Shown: positions 1 to 8,401 of the stretch, piece by piece | Layout of the letters: each line of letters opens with the position of its first letter | Position numbering within the stretch: position 1 is the stretch's first letter | Source: a bacterium | Lineage (GTDB): Bacteria > Armatimonadota > UBA5829 | Direction of reading: 5' to 3' | DNA: 34,955 nucleotides | Assembly (NCBI GenBank): GCA_021373255.1 | Contig: JAJFTD010000141.1 | Location: 1 to 34,955, forward strand | Position numbers and translations under genes: made by a program | Notes under the pieces: generated by a model | What the model was told of the DNA's origin: nothing | Database searches by the model: none | Seen by the model: the letters and a program-made list of their open reading frames with translations, nothing else

Positions 1-339
1 ACCGCAGCTGAGATCGGCGCTGGCAAGACTCTTGTTGCAGTGCCGACGGGATTGTCTTTCAGGTTGATCGACTGTAAGGCTATTGCATACGGTGGAGCCG
101 TAGCGACTACTACAACTGTTGACATATTAGACGGCTCGACCAAACTCGTCGCGTTCGCTCAGGCAAGTCTCACACAATCGACTGTTCTGACTGCGGGAGG
201 AACGGGTGCTGCAGTGCTCGCGGACGGGGCCTCGTATGTGAAACGAACTGCCGGCAATGACATTACGATTGGCAAGACCGGCGGAGCAGTGGAAACAGCA
301 ACGGGCGTGGATGTGATTCTGACTTATACGCTGGAATAG
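1..339 (+). CDS. phage virion protein, probable head decoration or spike (3' part)
   Basis: The reading frame is open from base 1, so the true start lies upstream of the window; a GTG at 40 is only an internal alternative. The visible 112 residues are rich in Ala, Gly, Thr and Val with alternating beta-type segments, have no catalytic motif, and end in a compact beta-like stretch. Small proteins of this composition commonly sit between the major capsid gene and the head-completion genes of phages, where they decorate or stabilise the shell. The next gene is a head-tail joining homologue, which supports that placement. The exact role is inferred from position and composition, not from a recognised domain. 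Confidence 0.5.
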   Translation, partial: TAAEIGAGKTLVAVPTGLSFRLIDCKAIAYGGAVATTTTVDILDGSTKLVAFAQASLTQSTVLTAGGTGAAVLADGASYVKRTAGNDITIGKTGGAVETATGVDVILTYTLE

Positions 340-410
340 GGACTGCTGTAAACCTATAAGTTGACACGGGCGGGGGCTCCGGCCTTCGCCCTCTTGCTTT
401 GGAGATCTCG

Positions 411-734
411 ATGAGCTTTAAGGACGACGTTGCAGCCGATCTGGATGTATTTCTCAACACTGCCGAATTCGGTGAGATGCACACCATTGATGGAAAGCCA
501 GTAGTATGCATTATCAAGAATAGTCTGGCGAGCGCAAATGATGATGAGATCGGGGCTTTGGCTTACTCGCAGGAACTGACTGTGCATGTGCGGGCTGTGG
601 ATCTAGCCAAGATGCCAAAAGCCGGCCTCGCGCTAGTATTAGATGGCACCCCCTACAAGGTGATTGATGTACCGGAAGCAGGTGGCATGCTGGCCATAAG
701 GCTGGATGCCAACAGGCCTTCGGAATGGGATTGA
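411..734 (+). CDS. phage head-tail joining protein (FII/YqbH-like)
   Basis: This 107-residue protein begins with a pattern (MSFKDDVAADLDVFLN, then EFGE, then IDGKPV) that I recognise from the small head-tail attachment proteins of many Gram-positive prophages, distant relatives of lambda gpFII. Such proteins form the ring that seals the neck after packaging and accepts the tail. I chose the ATG at 411 because a GGAG motif lies 6 bases upstream; the TTG at 399 would overlap that ribosome-binding site. The next gene is a tail-completion homologue, as expected for the neck module. Confidence 0.6.
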   Translation: MSFKDDVAADLDVFLNTAEFGEMHTIDGKPVVCIIKNSLASANDDEIGALAYSQELTVHVRAVDLAKMPKAGLALVLDGTPYKVIDVPEAGGMLAIRLDANRPSEWD

Positions 735-743
735 CGGCATACG

Positions 744-1388
744 ATGCAAGCATTCTTGACAATACAAACAGCAGGTAATAGCGAGAGCGTCCAGGACGTC
801 ATCGAGGATGTGCTCGCGATTCCTAAATCAGGTCCGCAGATTGTGCATCGCTCACTGATGTATGCCGGGCGTCGCATGAAAACAGCCGCAAAACGTGCTA
901 TTAAAGAAACCTATTTCGTCAAATCGAGCGAACTGCAACTTGGCCTAATTGAGCAGCACTCCCGTGTATCCAAAGACAAGGAGATGTGGTTTCAGGTCAA
1001 GGCGATTGGTGAACGCATCGATCTGTTTGATTTCAAAGTAAGCAGGCGAACACCTACCAAGAAACACGCTCCTCCCGGCGGCGTGAGAGTCCAGGTCCGC
1101 AAAGATGGAACTGTAACTACTTGGAGACATGGGTTTATAGCCCAAATGGACAGTGGTCATATAGGGCTATTTTTTAGAGATGTGAACAATAGCAAATATA
1201 AACAAAAGCCAAGAGACAACCAATTCGGTTTCACGTGGCTTCCTATATACGAAGGTGTCGGCGTTTCGATTGCTGAAATGCTGAAAACTGTTGATGCGGA
1301 GCAAGACATCGAAGAAAATGCGACACTCGATTTTCAGAAAGAGCTTGATAGGCAGATGTCGTTATTTTTAAGCAAGGGGAGTCTATGA
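744..1388 (+). CDS. prophage minor tail protein Z-like
   Basis: This 214-residue protein resembles the lambda gpZ / prophage minor tail protein Z family, which helps finish the head-proximal end of the tail. Features pointing that way are a basic N-terminal helical part with RRMKTAAKRAI, a middle beta-rich part, and a C-terminal signature in which a Leu-Pro-Ile segment is followed by a helix and a charged amphipathic tail (TWLPIYEGVGVSIAEML). It overlaps the next gene by four bases (ATGA), so the two are probably translationally coupled. The ribosome-binding site before the ATG is weak. Family membership is from pattern only. Confidence 0.6.
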   Translation: MQAFLTIQTAGNSESVQDVIEDVLAIPKSGPQIVHRSLMYAGRRMKTAAKRAIKETYFVKSSELQLGLIEQHSRVSKDKEMWFQVKAIGERIDLFDFKVSRRTPTKKHAPPGGVRVQVRKDGTVTTWRHGFIAQMDSGHIGLFFRDVNNSKYKQKPRDNQFGFTWLPIYEGVGVSIAEMLKTVDAEQDIEENATLDFQKELDRQMSLFLSKGSL

Positions 1389-1867
1389 GCAGAGGCAGCG
1401 CGAGATCGGCAATCCGCCGACGTATTGAGACAATAGTTGCAGGCCACAAGATGCCTAGCAGGGATTCCGTGAGTGCGACGGATGTGAAAGACATCCGGGT
1501 CTTTGAGCAATTCCCCAGCTTGGCGAATGACGGCACTCCGCGTATCCCCGGTGCCATTGTCGCGTTACACGACGATAGCGAAGACGATGATGTAGAGACA
1601 TATTTGGTGCCGGTGACTGTAGCTATTGCAACTTACGCAATAGACACAGAGAGCGGATTTGCCGATCCGGAAAACCTGGTAGAGGCAATCAAGATCGATC
1701 TGAAATCGAAGCCTTATTGTGAATCCTTTAAGCTCAAGGGGCCATGGCAGATCGGTGTGATGCGAGATGCTAAGGGGGTCGTATTTCAATCAACGTTATC
1801 ATTCAATGTGGAGCTGCTCGCGACTCAGGCCACGACGGGCCCCAATGGCGAGACCATGGGAGTATAA
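1385..1867 (+). CDS. phage tail terminator / tail completion-like protein
   Basis: This 160-residue protein starts inside the stop codon of the gpZ-like gene. It has a basic N-terminal helix, a long acidic loop (SEDDDVETYLV) and a C-terminal alpha/beta part that ends with a strand reading FQSTLSFNVELL. Position between a gpZ-like protein and the tail sheath, together with length, fits the tail terminator ring protein that stops tube polymerisation and docks on the neck. No strong family signature is visible, so the role is inferred from gene order. Confidence 0.45.
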   Translation: MSRGSARSAIRRRIETIVAGHKMPSRDSVSATDVKDIRVFEQFPSLANDGTPRIPGAIVALHDDSEDDDVETYLVPVTVAIATYAIDTESGFADPENLVEAIKIDLKSKPYCESFKLKGPWQIGVMRDAKGVVFQSTLSFNVELLATQATTGPNGETMGV

Positions 1868-1871
1868 ATAA

Positions 1872-2189
1872 ATGGGAAAAACGAAGCTGCAAGCAGCGCC
1901 GGAGCCACCGCCGGTACTGACAATATCAACTGCTATTGAGGGCCACCTGCTACGGGTGGCCTTGTTCATAAACGGTCAACCTGGCGCGGGTGAGCTTCAG
2001 TTATCACCAGCAACGGTTTTCCGCCCTACAAGCGCAACCGGAGAGTTCGTTATCGCGCTCGATGGCAAGTACAGAGTATTTCGCGCGGAATATCTACAGG
2101 AATTCGCCATAGTCGGGCGCGTAATGCACGACGGTCAGTATGTTCTTAGTGATCCGACTATCGTTAAAATCAGCGAGGTATCAAAATGA
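1872..2189 (+). CDS. hypothetical phage protein upstream of the tail sheath
   Basis: I do not recognise this 105-residue protein. It has a short Pro-rich N terminus (PEPPP near residue 10) followed by beta-type sequence. A GGGAG motif precedes the ATG, and the stop codon overlaps the sheath gene start (ATGA), so it belongs to the tail operon. Position suggests a small structural or assembly protein of the neck or tail, but nothing in the sequence decides this. Confidence 0.55.
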   Translation: MGKTKLQAAPEPPPVLTISTAIEGHLLRVALFINGQPGAGELQLSPATVFRPTSATGEFVIALDGKYRVFRAEYLQEFAIVGRVMHDGQYVLSDPTIVKISEVSK

Positions 2190-3640
2190 GACATGGAACG
2201 TATATGAGCGAGAATCCTACCGCGGTCCTCGCTGTAGCCCAGGCGGAATCCGCACTGCCGTTTATTGTGGGTTGTGCCCCAGTTCACGCCGTGCGGGGTG
2301 GTGGAAGCGTCGGAGAAGCGGTGCTGCTCACGAGTTGGGCGGAGGTCGAGACAAACTTCGGCTATGTCCACGACTGGCGCAGATACGGCCTCACGGAAGC
2401 ACTCTACGAGCGGTTCCGTAAATATGGCAAGGGGCCAGTGATCGCCGTAAACGTCTTTGACCCGACACAGCTTAACGGTGAAGCCACCACCAACGCTGCG
2501 ACGCTCGTTAATGGCACCATAACTCTGTCGTTAGCCGGAGCACTGGTGGAAAGTGTCAGTGCTGATGCACTGGGAGAGAGCAACTATATACAGGGCATTG
2601 ATTATAACCTGAGTTATACCGATGCGGGTTACCCGATTGTAACCAGGCTCACCGGCGGAGATATTCTCAGTGACACGGCTACGGTCTATGTTACATATCA
2701 AACCATCCCAACGCCTAACTGCGGAGTGGCCGCATCCGCTGTCATCAACGCATTGGATCTTATTGATTATTCCTGGGTGCGATTTGGAAAAACTCCAGCT
2801 CTGATCCAGTGTCCGGGCTATAGCCAGATTGCGACCGTGGCTGCAAAGATGGCTGCAAAAGGGGCGGGCTACGGTGGTGGTTGGGAAGCGTTCGCCCTGA
2901 TAGACGTGGACACAGCAGTTATAGGCGGGGCCAACGAGCATACTGAGGTCGCCGCACTGAAATCGGCAAACAACCTGGTCAGTCCATACATGGACGTTCT
3001 TTGGCCGATGTGCAAATACGGCGGTGACGTCGAAAACGCCTCTACCGTATGGTCCGGGGAACTTGCCGAATGCGACGCGGAGTTAGCTGGTATTCCGTAT
3101 GAGAGCGCATCGAACCGCTCGGTGATGATAACTGGAGTCTGTACTATCGACGGAACGGAGATCTTCCTTACCGATGAGCAGGCAACGGAGACGCTCAACT
3201 CGAACGGAGTGACTACATTCATCAACAACGGTCCACGCGGATGGATCGCCTGGGGCAACCGCACCGGAGCCTATCCGGGCAACACCGATCCGAAAGATAT
3301 GTGGCGGCCGTATCGCAGGATGTTGATATTTGCGAAGAACACTGTACGTCGATTGCTGTTGCAGATGGTGGACCGCCCCGGCAATGTCAGGCAAATTGAG
3401 GCGGTTATCAATACAATCAATATCTGGATCAACAGCCTGATATCCAAAGGCGCCGTGATGCCGGGGTCGCGAATAGAGTTCTTGCGGGAGAACAATGCGG
3501 AAACCGCTCTTGCAAACGGCGAATACAACTACACCATCACCCTGGCGTTCCCGACGCCAATGGAGGCGATCACGGTGACATTCCAAGTAGATACCAGCCT
3601 ACTCAACTCCATATTCGATCAGCTTGCGCAAGGAGCTTAA
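2186..3640 (+). CDS. phage contractile tail sheath protein
   Basis: At 484 residues, this is the sheath subunit that surrounds the tail tube and contracts to drive it through the envelope. The N terminus (HGTYMSENPTAV, then SALPFIVGCAPV) matches the conserved opening of P2 FI-type sheath proteins. The C-terminal third contains the usual conserved block (WRPYRRMLIFAKNTVRRLL, then a long helix with RQIEAVINTINIWINSL). I kept the ATG at 2186 because a GAGG motif lies 7 bases upstream and the family normally begins a few residues before HGTY; an ATG at 2204 is possible. The tail tube gene follows directly, the standard myophage order. This gene is strong evidence for a myovirus. Confidence 0.9.
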   Translation: MRHGTYMSENPTAVLAVAQAESALPFIVGCAPVHAVRGGGSVGEAVLLTSWAEVETNFGYVHDWRRYGLTEALYERFRKYGKGPVIAVNVFDPTQLNGEATTNAATLVNGTITLSLAGALVESVSADALGESNYIQGIDYNLSYTDAGYPIVTRLTGGDILSDTATVYVTYQTIPTPNCGVAASAVINALDLIDYSWVRFGKTPALIQCPGYSQIATVAAKMAAKGAGYGGGWEAFALIDVDTAVIGGANEHTEVAALKSANNLVSPYMDVLWPMCKYGGDVENASTVWSGELAECDAELAGIPYESASNRSVMITGVCTIDGTEIFLTDEQATETLNSNGVTTFINNGPRGWIAWGNRTGAYPGNTDPKDMWRPYRRMLIFAKNTVRRLLLQMVDRPGNVRQIEAVINTINIWINSLISKGAVMPGSRIEFLRENNAETALANGEYNYTITLAFPTPMEAITVTFQVDTSLLNSIFDQLAQGA

Positions 3641-3641
3641 T

Positions 3642-4157
3642 ATGCGTTTAACACAGGGACTGAATAACTTCAACGTTTACCTCGGAGTAAATCCCGATCC
3701 GCTCTCCGGGGTGAAATCCGTCGATCTGCCCGAGATCGCACATAAAAAGGTTGATCTCGATATGGCTGGCATGGGCGGCGCGGTGTCCATGCCAATACCA
3801 GGTCAAATAGACTCAATGCAGCTCAAGCTCAATGCCAGCGTGCAAACAATTGGCATGCTACGCTCAGCCGCTCCGGTTTCTAACGAAATCACTGTACGAG
3901 CGATCTTCGAGCAAATCGACACCGGCAGCGGAGGGCGTGTGACCGAAGCGCGCACATATGTCTGTAGAGGCTCATGTGGCACAAGCGGCGGCGGAAGCCT
4001 CGAAAGAGGCTCGGAGAACGCAGCGTCACTGGAGTTTGAGCTGTTCTACTATAAGGTGATGGTGGCTGGCTCCGTCGTCACCGAAATCGATAAATTCAAC
4101 AATATCTGCATAATCAACGGCGTCGATTATGCGGCCGAAGTGAGGGATGCGATATGA
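3642..4157 (+). CDS. phage major tail tube protein (FII family)
   Basis: This 171-residue subunit forms the rigid inner tube of the contractile tail. It belongs by pattern to the P2 FII family: it starts MRLTQGLNNFNVYLG, continues with a segment ending DLPEIAHKKVDLDMAGMGG, and has an IPGQIDSMQLKLN strand. The ATG at 3642 is preceded by AGGAG with a 6-base spacer that lies across the sheath stop codon; a TTG at 3624 is in frame but would consume that site. The last four bases overlap the next gene, consistent with coupled translation of tube and chaperone. Confidence 0.88.
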   Translation: MRLTQGLNNFNVYLGVNPDPLSGVKSVDLPEIAHKKVDLDMAGMGGAVSMPIPGQIDSMQLKLNASVQTIGMLRSAAPVSNEITVRAIFEQIDTGSGGRVTEARTYVCRGSCGTSGGGSLERGSENAASLEFELFYYKVMVAGSVVTEIDKFNNICIINGVDYAAEVRDAI

Positions 4158-4477
4158 TCAAAACAGTTACATTACGCGAGCCGGTAACATTCGAGGGCAA
4201 AGAGATAGAAGTTCTCTCCATTGATACCGGTAAGATCAACGGTCGGCTGATGCGCCGAGTTGAAGGTATACTTTCGGGCCAAGGCAGCTTCACAGTGAAT
4301 GGGCAGTTTTCAAATGCATACTGCGCTTACTGTGGCGTGATTGCAGCCGGACATCCACAAGAACTTCTGGATGAACTAAGCGGACCCGACTACATGGAGG
4401 TATCCACGCTGGTGCAGGGTTTTTTGCTCGGTGTGGATATGCCGGAGGAGACTCTTCTCTCCGAGACACCCAAGTAA
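4154..4477 (+). CDS. phage tail assembly chaperone, short form (gpE-like)
   Basis: This 107-residue protein sits between tube and tape measure, the invariant place of the tail assembly chaperone. It starts with TVTLREPVTFEGKEIEVLSID, a pattern typical of phage tail assembly chaperones of this group. Chaperones of this class bind the tape measure during tail assembly and are absent from the mature virion. The in-frame product ends at 4477. A slippery heptamer at 4420-4426 gives access to a second frame that continues to 4593 (see the separate entry), as for the gpE/gpE' pair of P2. Confidence 0.75.
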   Translation: MIKTVTLREPVTFEGKEIEVLSIDTGKINGRLMRRVEGILSGQGSFTVNGQFSNAYCAYCGVIAAGHPQELLDELSGPDYMEVSTLVQGFLLGVDMPEETLLSETPK

Positions 4478-4593
4478 TATGTATTAAGCTCGCGAGAGCA
4501 ACAAATACATCTGTCGAGTTCTACTGGAATCAACCTCTGGAGAGCTTAGGTGATTGGATCGATGCGGCCAATGAGGTATTGAGCGATGCGTAA
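4154..4593 (+). CDS. tail assembly chaperone, long form made by -1 frameshift (gpE+E'-like)
   Basis: Frame 1 is open from 4375 to the TAA at 4591-4593 and encodes a conserved-looking C-terminal segment with no start codon or ribosome-binding site of its own. The heptamer TTTTTTG at 4420-4426 is read in the zero frame as TTT-TTG after a final T, exactly the X-XXY-YYZ register needed for a -1 slip. The product would be 91 zero-frame residues plus 55 shifted residues, 146 in all. It ends with VEFYWNQPLESLGDWIDAAN, which resembles the second-half domain of other tail chaperones. The stop overlaps the tape measure start at 4586. That tail chaperones are made by frameshifting is established in lambda and P2; use of this site is inferred. 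Confidence 0.75.
4420..4426 (+). promoter_or_regulatory. -1 programmed frameshift slippery site
   Basis: TTTTTTG is positioned so that the zero-frame codons are TTT (4421-4423) and TTG (4424-4426). Slipping back one base keeps good pairing on U-rich codons and enters the frame that stays open to 4591. I saw no obvious strong downstream hairpin by eye, so the stimulator, if any, is not identified. Confidence 0.7.
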
Positions 4594-6775
4594 CGTTAAA
4601 GAAATGATGCTACTTTTGAATGCGAAGGTCGGCTCTGGAATGACCAGTGCGACCAGCAAGGTAGCCAAGCAACTTCAAGACGTTGAAAACCGCATAAAGA
4701 GCATTGGCCAAAAACAAACTGAGCTCAAAAAACTCGAGAATCAAATGAATAAGGCGGGACTCGCCACAGACGAGTTCCGCCAGGGATATAAGCGCCTTGA
4801 GCTCGAAATGCACGATGCACGCATTGAAGCGGTGCGCTACAGAATGGAACTCGATAAACAGCAGGCTGCCGAGAAGCGGCTGACTCGGATCCAAGGAGCT
4901 ATCTCCAAAAACAATAGCGCACTCTCCGACTCACGTAGTAAGTTGTTTGATGGGCTCGGTATGGCTGCAGCTATTGCTGCGCCTATGCAGAATGCAATGG
5001 AATTTGAGTCGGCAATGGCAGATGTGCGCAAAGTCGTTGATGATCTAGATGACCCCAAGCGATTCCAGGCTATGAGTCGTGCAATAGAAAGGCTCACCAC
5101 TAAAGACCGCATTCCAATGACGGCTGATCAGTTAGCTCAGATTGTCGCTGCTGGTGGCCAGGCTGGATACGCCGGCAAGGGACTGCTTTCGTTTGCTCGA
5201 GATGCCGCGAAAATGGGCATTGCGTTCGATATAACGGCAGAGGATGCTGGCGTATATATGTCGCGCTGGAGAAAGTCGTTTGATCTTACCCAGAAAGCAG
5301 CCGTCGTGCTGGCCGACAAGATTAACTACCTCGGAAACACTTCTGGTGCGAGCGCTCCCGCCATATCTGATGTTGTCACGCGGATCGGGCCGCTAGGTAG
5401 AATTGGTGGGTTTGCATCGGGAGAGATCGCAGCACTAGGCGCATCTATGGTAGCCATGGGCGTAGAACCCGAACGCGCAGCCACAGGGATAAAGAAACTC
5501 ATCGTTACATTAAACGCGGGCGGCGCTGCCACAAAAGAACAACAGTCCGCATTTGAAAAACTGGGCATTAATGCAAAGACGTTGGCCAAGCGAATGCAGA
5601 AGGACGCTGCCGGCGGCATCTTGGATGTGATCAAGGCAATCAAGCAGCTTCCACCCTACGAGCAAACTTCACTTCTAAAGCAACTATTCGGTGAGGAGGG
5701 ATTGGCAGCGGTCGGCAGTATAGTTTCCGGGATGGACACCGTTGAAAATAACCTTAAGCGCGTGGGTAACGCAGCGAAGTACAGCGGGTCCATGCAAAAG
5801 GAGTATGAAACCCGATCCAGGACATCCGCTAACAGCCTGCAACTATTAAACAACCAGGCTTCATCCGCTGCGCGGACATTCGGGTCAGCTCTGCTGCCCG
5901 AACTTGTGAAACTATCGGAGAGTATTGGGCCTCTCATCAGAAAGTTTGTAGAGTGGACTGAGAAGAACCCCAAGCTATGGAGCACAACCGTGAAGGTTGT
6001 CACCGGACTCATCGCTTTGCGTATAGCAATGATGGGTGCGCGATATGCTACTCTGGTCTTCAAAGGCGGGGTGTTGGAATTTGCATCCTCGCTGCTGAAA
6101 GTCGCAAAGTTCCTGCGGCTTGGAGCTGCTGCGCAGTGGTTGCTCAATACTTCTCTTTATGGTTGTCCTATCGTTTGGATTATTGCTGGCATAGCCGCTC
6201 TTGGAGTTGGAATATACCTGTTAATAAGGCACTGGAAAACAGTGCGCACTGCAATGGCCATCGCTTGGAAATGGTTCTTGAAATTCGCGACGGATGGGCC
6301 GGGACGTTTTATTCCAATCGTCGGACTGGTCGGTCAGATAGCGAAGCACTGGGACAGCGTCACTGACTCGGTAAAGCGGGCGTGGAACTGGATAAAGAGG
6401 ATTTGGGATATCGTCAAGAAGTTCGGCGTAAAAACCTGGGGCAAAATAACTTCGGTGCTGCCCGGCTCGGTTAAAGCGCACGCTACTGGCGGCATCATCA
6501 CCAGTCCGCACCTTGGGTTGGTGGGCGAAGCAGGGCCAGAGGCTATAATACCGTTATCCCAAAATCGGAACAAAGCCCGCTCACTGCTGGATTATACTAA
6601 CCAGCGGCTAGGGTTCGCCGGGGCTGGTAACACATTTAATATCACCATCCCGATCACCATGCCCGCCGGCACAACCCGTGACACCATTGATTACGCTGCA
6701 AAATCGATCAAAGAGCATGTGAGGCAAGCGCTCAGAGAGATCGCACGTGAGGATTCGCATAGGAGTATGGCATAA
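4586..6775 (+). CDS. phage tail tape measure protein (TP901 core type)
   Basis: This 729-residue protein sets tail length and is ejected with DNA. Residues about 10-110 are a charged heptad-like coiled coil. The core that follows (FESAMADVRKVVDDLDD and later EIAALGASMVAMGVEPERAATGIKKL) matches the TP901-type tape measure domain. Hydrophobic membrane-type segments occur near residues 471-490 and 530-548. The tail end carries GLVGEAGPEAIIPLS near 642-660, a motif common at tape measure C termini. The ATG at 4586 overlaps the stop of the frameshifted chaperone. By the usual rule of about 0.15 nm per residue the tail would be roughly 110 nm long. Confidence 0.9.
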   Translation: MRNVKEMMLLLNAKVGSGMTSATSKVAKQLQDVENRIKSIGQKQTELKKLENQMNKAGLATDEFRQGYKRLELEMHDARIEAVRYRMELDKQQAAEKRLTRIQGAISKNNSALSDSRSKLFDGLGMAAAIAAPMQNAMEFESAMADVRKVVDDLDDPKRFQAMSRAIERLTTKDRIPMTADQLAQIVAAGGQAGYAGKGLLSFARDAAKMGIAFDITAEDAGVYMSRWRKSFDLTQKAAVVLADKINYLGNTSGASAPAISDVVTRIGPLGRIGGFASGEIAALGASMVAMGVEPERAATGIKKLIVTLNAGGAATKEQQSAFEKLGINAKTLAKRMQKDAAGGILDVIKAIKQLPPYEQTSLLKQLFGEEGLAAVGSIVSGMDTVENNLKRVGNAAKYSGSMQKEYETRSRTSANSLQLLNNQASSAARTFGSALLPELVKLSESIGPLIRKFVEWTEKNPKLWSTTVKVVTGLIALRIAMMGARYATLVFKGGVLEFASSLLKVAKFLRLGAAAQWLLNTSLYGCPIVWIIAGIAALGVGIYLLIRHWKTVRTAMAIAWKWFLKFATDGPGRFIPIVGLVGQIAKHWDSVTDSVKRAWNWIKRIWDIVKKFGVKTWGKITSVLPGSVKAHATGGIITSPHLGLVGEAGPEAIIPLSQNRNKARSLLDYTNQRLGFAGAGNTFNITIPITMPAGTTRDTIDYAAKSIKEHVRQALREIAREDSHRSMA

Positions 6776-6978
6776 TGGCCGACACATATACCACAATCCA
6801 AGGTGATATGTGGGACTCTGTCGCTTATAAACTTTATGGCGATGAGCTCAAAATGACAGAACTTATTGCAGCTAATCCCCAGTATGCGACTACTGTGGTG
6901 TTTTCGGCTGGTGTTGTGCTTAAAGTGCCGCAGATCTCCGCGCTTACATCTGTGATTGTGCCACCATGGAAACAGTAA
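6775..6978 (+). CDS. phage tail protein X (P2 gpX-like, LysM-like)
   Basis: This is a small 67-residue protein with the pattern YTTIQGDMWDSVAYKLYGDE, then LIAANPQYA, then VLKVP. It is the classic tail protein X / LysM-like fold of P2-type phages, found in the tail tip region. It starts in the last base of the tape measure stop codon and overlaps the hub gene by 13 bases, so it sits inside a tightly coupled run. Length and position match the family. Confidence 0.85.
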   Translation: MADTYTTIQGDMWDSVAYKLYGDELKMTELIAANPQYATTVVFSAGVVLKVPQISALTSVIVPPWKQ

Positions 6979-7970
6979 ACGCACCGCGCACGGTCGTTAA
7001 TATCATATACAACGACCACAATATAACTACTAGCCTTGCGCCATATCTGATCAGCTTTGAGTATACCGATTTTGCCAGCGACCAGGTAGATGATATCTCT
7101 ATCAGCATCAACGATCCAGATGGGCGATGGTGTAATCGCGATTATCCAACGGCATCCACTCGGATCACGGCGAGCATCATCGATATCGGTGAAGCCAGCC
7201 AAAGCGAACTAAAATGCGGCTCATTTATTGTCGACTCCCCGAGCTATGCAGCGCCGGGAGTAATGACGATCAAAGCGACCAGCGCAAGTATTGTCACCAG
7301 CCTACGCAAGCAAGCTGAGGCGAAGCGTTGGGAGCATATAACTCTCAAGCAGCTCGCCCAGCAGCTCGCGGCGAAGCATGGCACGACAATCATCTTTGAA
7401 AGTGCAGACACTCCCCAGATAAGCAAAGCCGATCAGAAAGACGAGTCAGATCTGGCATTCCTTCTGCGGGTATGCAAGCGCGAGGGTTACGCGCTTAAAA
7501 CAGAATCAAACCGCCTGGTGATAGTGAAACGTTCGGAGTGGGATGCGCGGACCGCAAATCTCACACTCTACCGGGATGGCGGCATTGTAAGCGATTGGTC
7601 GTTCGAGGAGGATCGCGATGCCGTGTATTCATCTTGCATCGTTAGATACAAACCTCCAAAGGCAAAGAAAATGCTGGAGGCGGTCTATGCTCCGGAGAAT
7701 GCACCTGAAAATGGTCAAGTCCTCATTGTCCGGGAACATGTAGGTAGTCAGGCCGAGGCTGAGCGGGTCGCCAAGGCTAGATATGAGGCTGCAAACAGGG
7801 GCAGGTTCAAGGGAAATCTAATATGTGTCGGAAGCACAACTTTGTGTAGCGGTATGTCAATCAAATTGTCAGGCTGGGGAGTCTATGACGGCCGTTATGC
7901 AATTGATGAAGCGCGGCACTCGGTCAGTCCGGGATATACAACAACACTTGCTGTGGTAAAGCTATTATGA
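6966..7970 (+). CDS. phage late control protein D-like baseplate hub
   Basis: This 334-residue homologue of P2 gpD (gp27-like hub) forms the trimeric ring linking the tail tube to the spike. Visible family traits are the N-terminal strand pair (ISFEYTDFASDQVDDISISINDPDGRW), the central FLLRVCKREGYALK segment with a following RLVIVKRSEW strand, and a C-terminal SGMSIKLSGWGVYDGRYAIDEARHSVS block. The ATG at 6966 lies within the end of gene X. The next gene, the spike, overlaps by four bases, as expected of partners in one complex. Confidence 0.85.
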   Translation: METVNAPRTVVNIIYNDHNITTSLAPYLISFEYTDFASDQVDDISISINDPDGRWCNRDYPTASTRITASIIDIGEASQSELKCGSFIVDSPSYAAPGVMTIKATSASIVTSLRKQAEAKRWEHITLKQLAQQLAAKHGTTIIFESADTPQISKADQKDESDLAFLLRVCKREGYALKTESNRLVIVKRSEWDARTANLTLYRDGGIVSDWSFEEDRDAVYSSCIVRYKPPKAKKMLEAVYAPENAPENGQVLIVREHVGSQAEAERVAKARYEAANRGRFKGNLICVGSTTLCSGMSIKLSGWGVYDGRYAIDEARHSVSPGYTTTLAVVKLL

Positions 7971-8401
7971 GTGGAGAGACATGGAACCTGTTGAGACATG
8001 GCGAGGTTGTTGCTGTAGACACAACCACTTGCTGTGTGAAGGTGCATTTTGAGGAGTTAAATGATACCTCGGACTGGCTACCCGTGCTGCAGATTGGCGG
8101 CGGTGGCTTGGCGGCGTATTGGCTTCCGAGTATCGGTGCTGTGGTAGTGGCGGTGTTCTTTTCTGACGCCACGGAAGAAGGCGTGGTTTTAGGTTCGTTA
8201 TATACAGACGAAGACAATATTTCAGATGCCGGCAGCGGCGTCTACTATGTTAAGTTTCCGGATGGATCGAGCGTAAAGTGGGATAATGGTGCTCTTGAGA
8301 TTATCGCCAATTCGGTGGATATAACGGGCGGAACTACCATCACCGGCAACGTGATTGTTCATGGAACGGTGACGGCGCAACATTTCATCCAGGAGGGATA
8401 A
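7967..8401 (+). CDS. phage baseplate assembly protein V / tail spike
   Basis: This 144-residue protein is similar to P2 gpV. It has an N-terminal OB-type barrel (GEVVAVDTTTCCVKVHFEEL, then ASIG-like PSIGAVVVAVFFSDATEEGVVLGSLY), followed by a repetitive beta-helical C terminus (ITGGTTITGNVIVHGTVTAQHFIQEG) that would form the membrane-piercing needle. The phrase on volume change (GVVLGSLY) is typical of the family. It starts inside the hub stop codon. The needle is short compared with P2. Confidence 0.85.
   Translation: MSGETWNLLRHGEVVAVDTTTCCVKVHFEELNDTSDWLPVLQIGGGGLAAYWLPSIGAVVVAVFFSDATEEGVVLGSLYTDEDNISDAGSGVYYVKFPDGSSVKWDNGALEIIANSVDITGGTTITGNVIVHGTVTAQHFIQEG

Noticed and set aside
340-410. 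GC-rich inverted sequence before the head-tail joining gene, considered a terminator
   Set aside because: The stem is broken and no T-run follows; the flanking genes are in the same operon.
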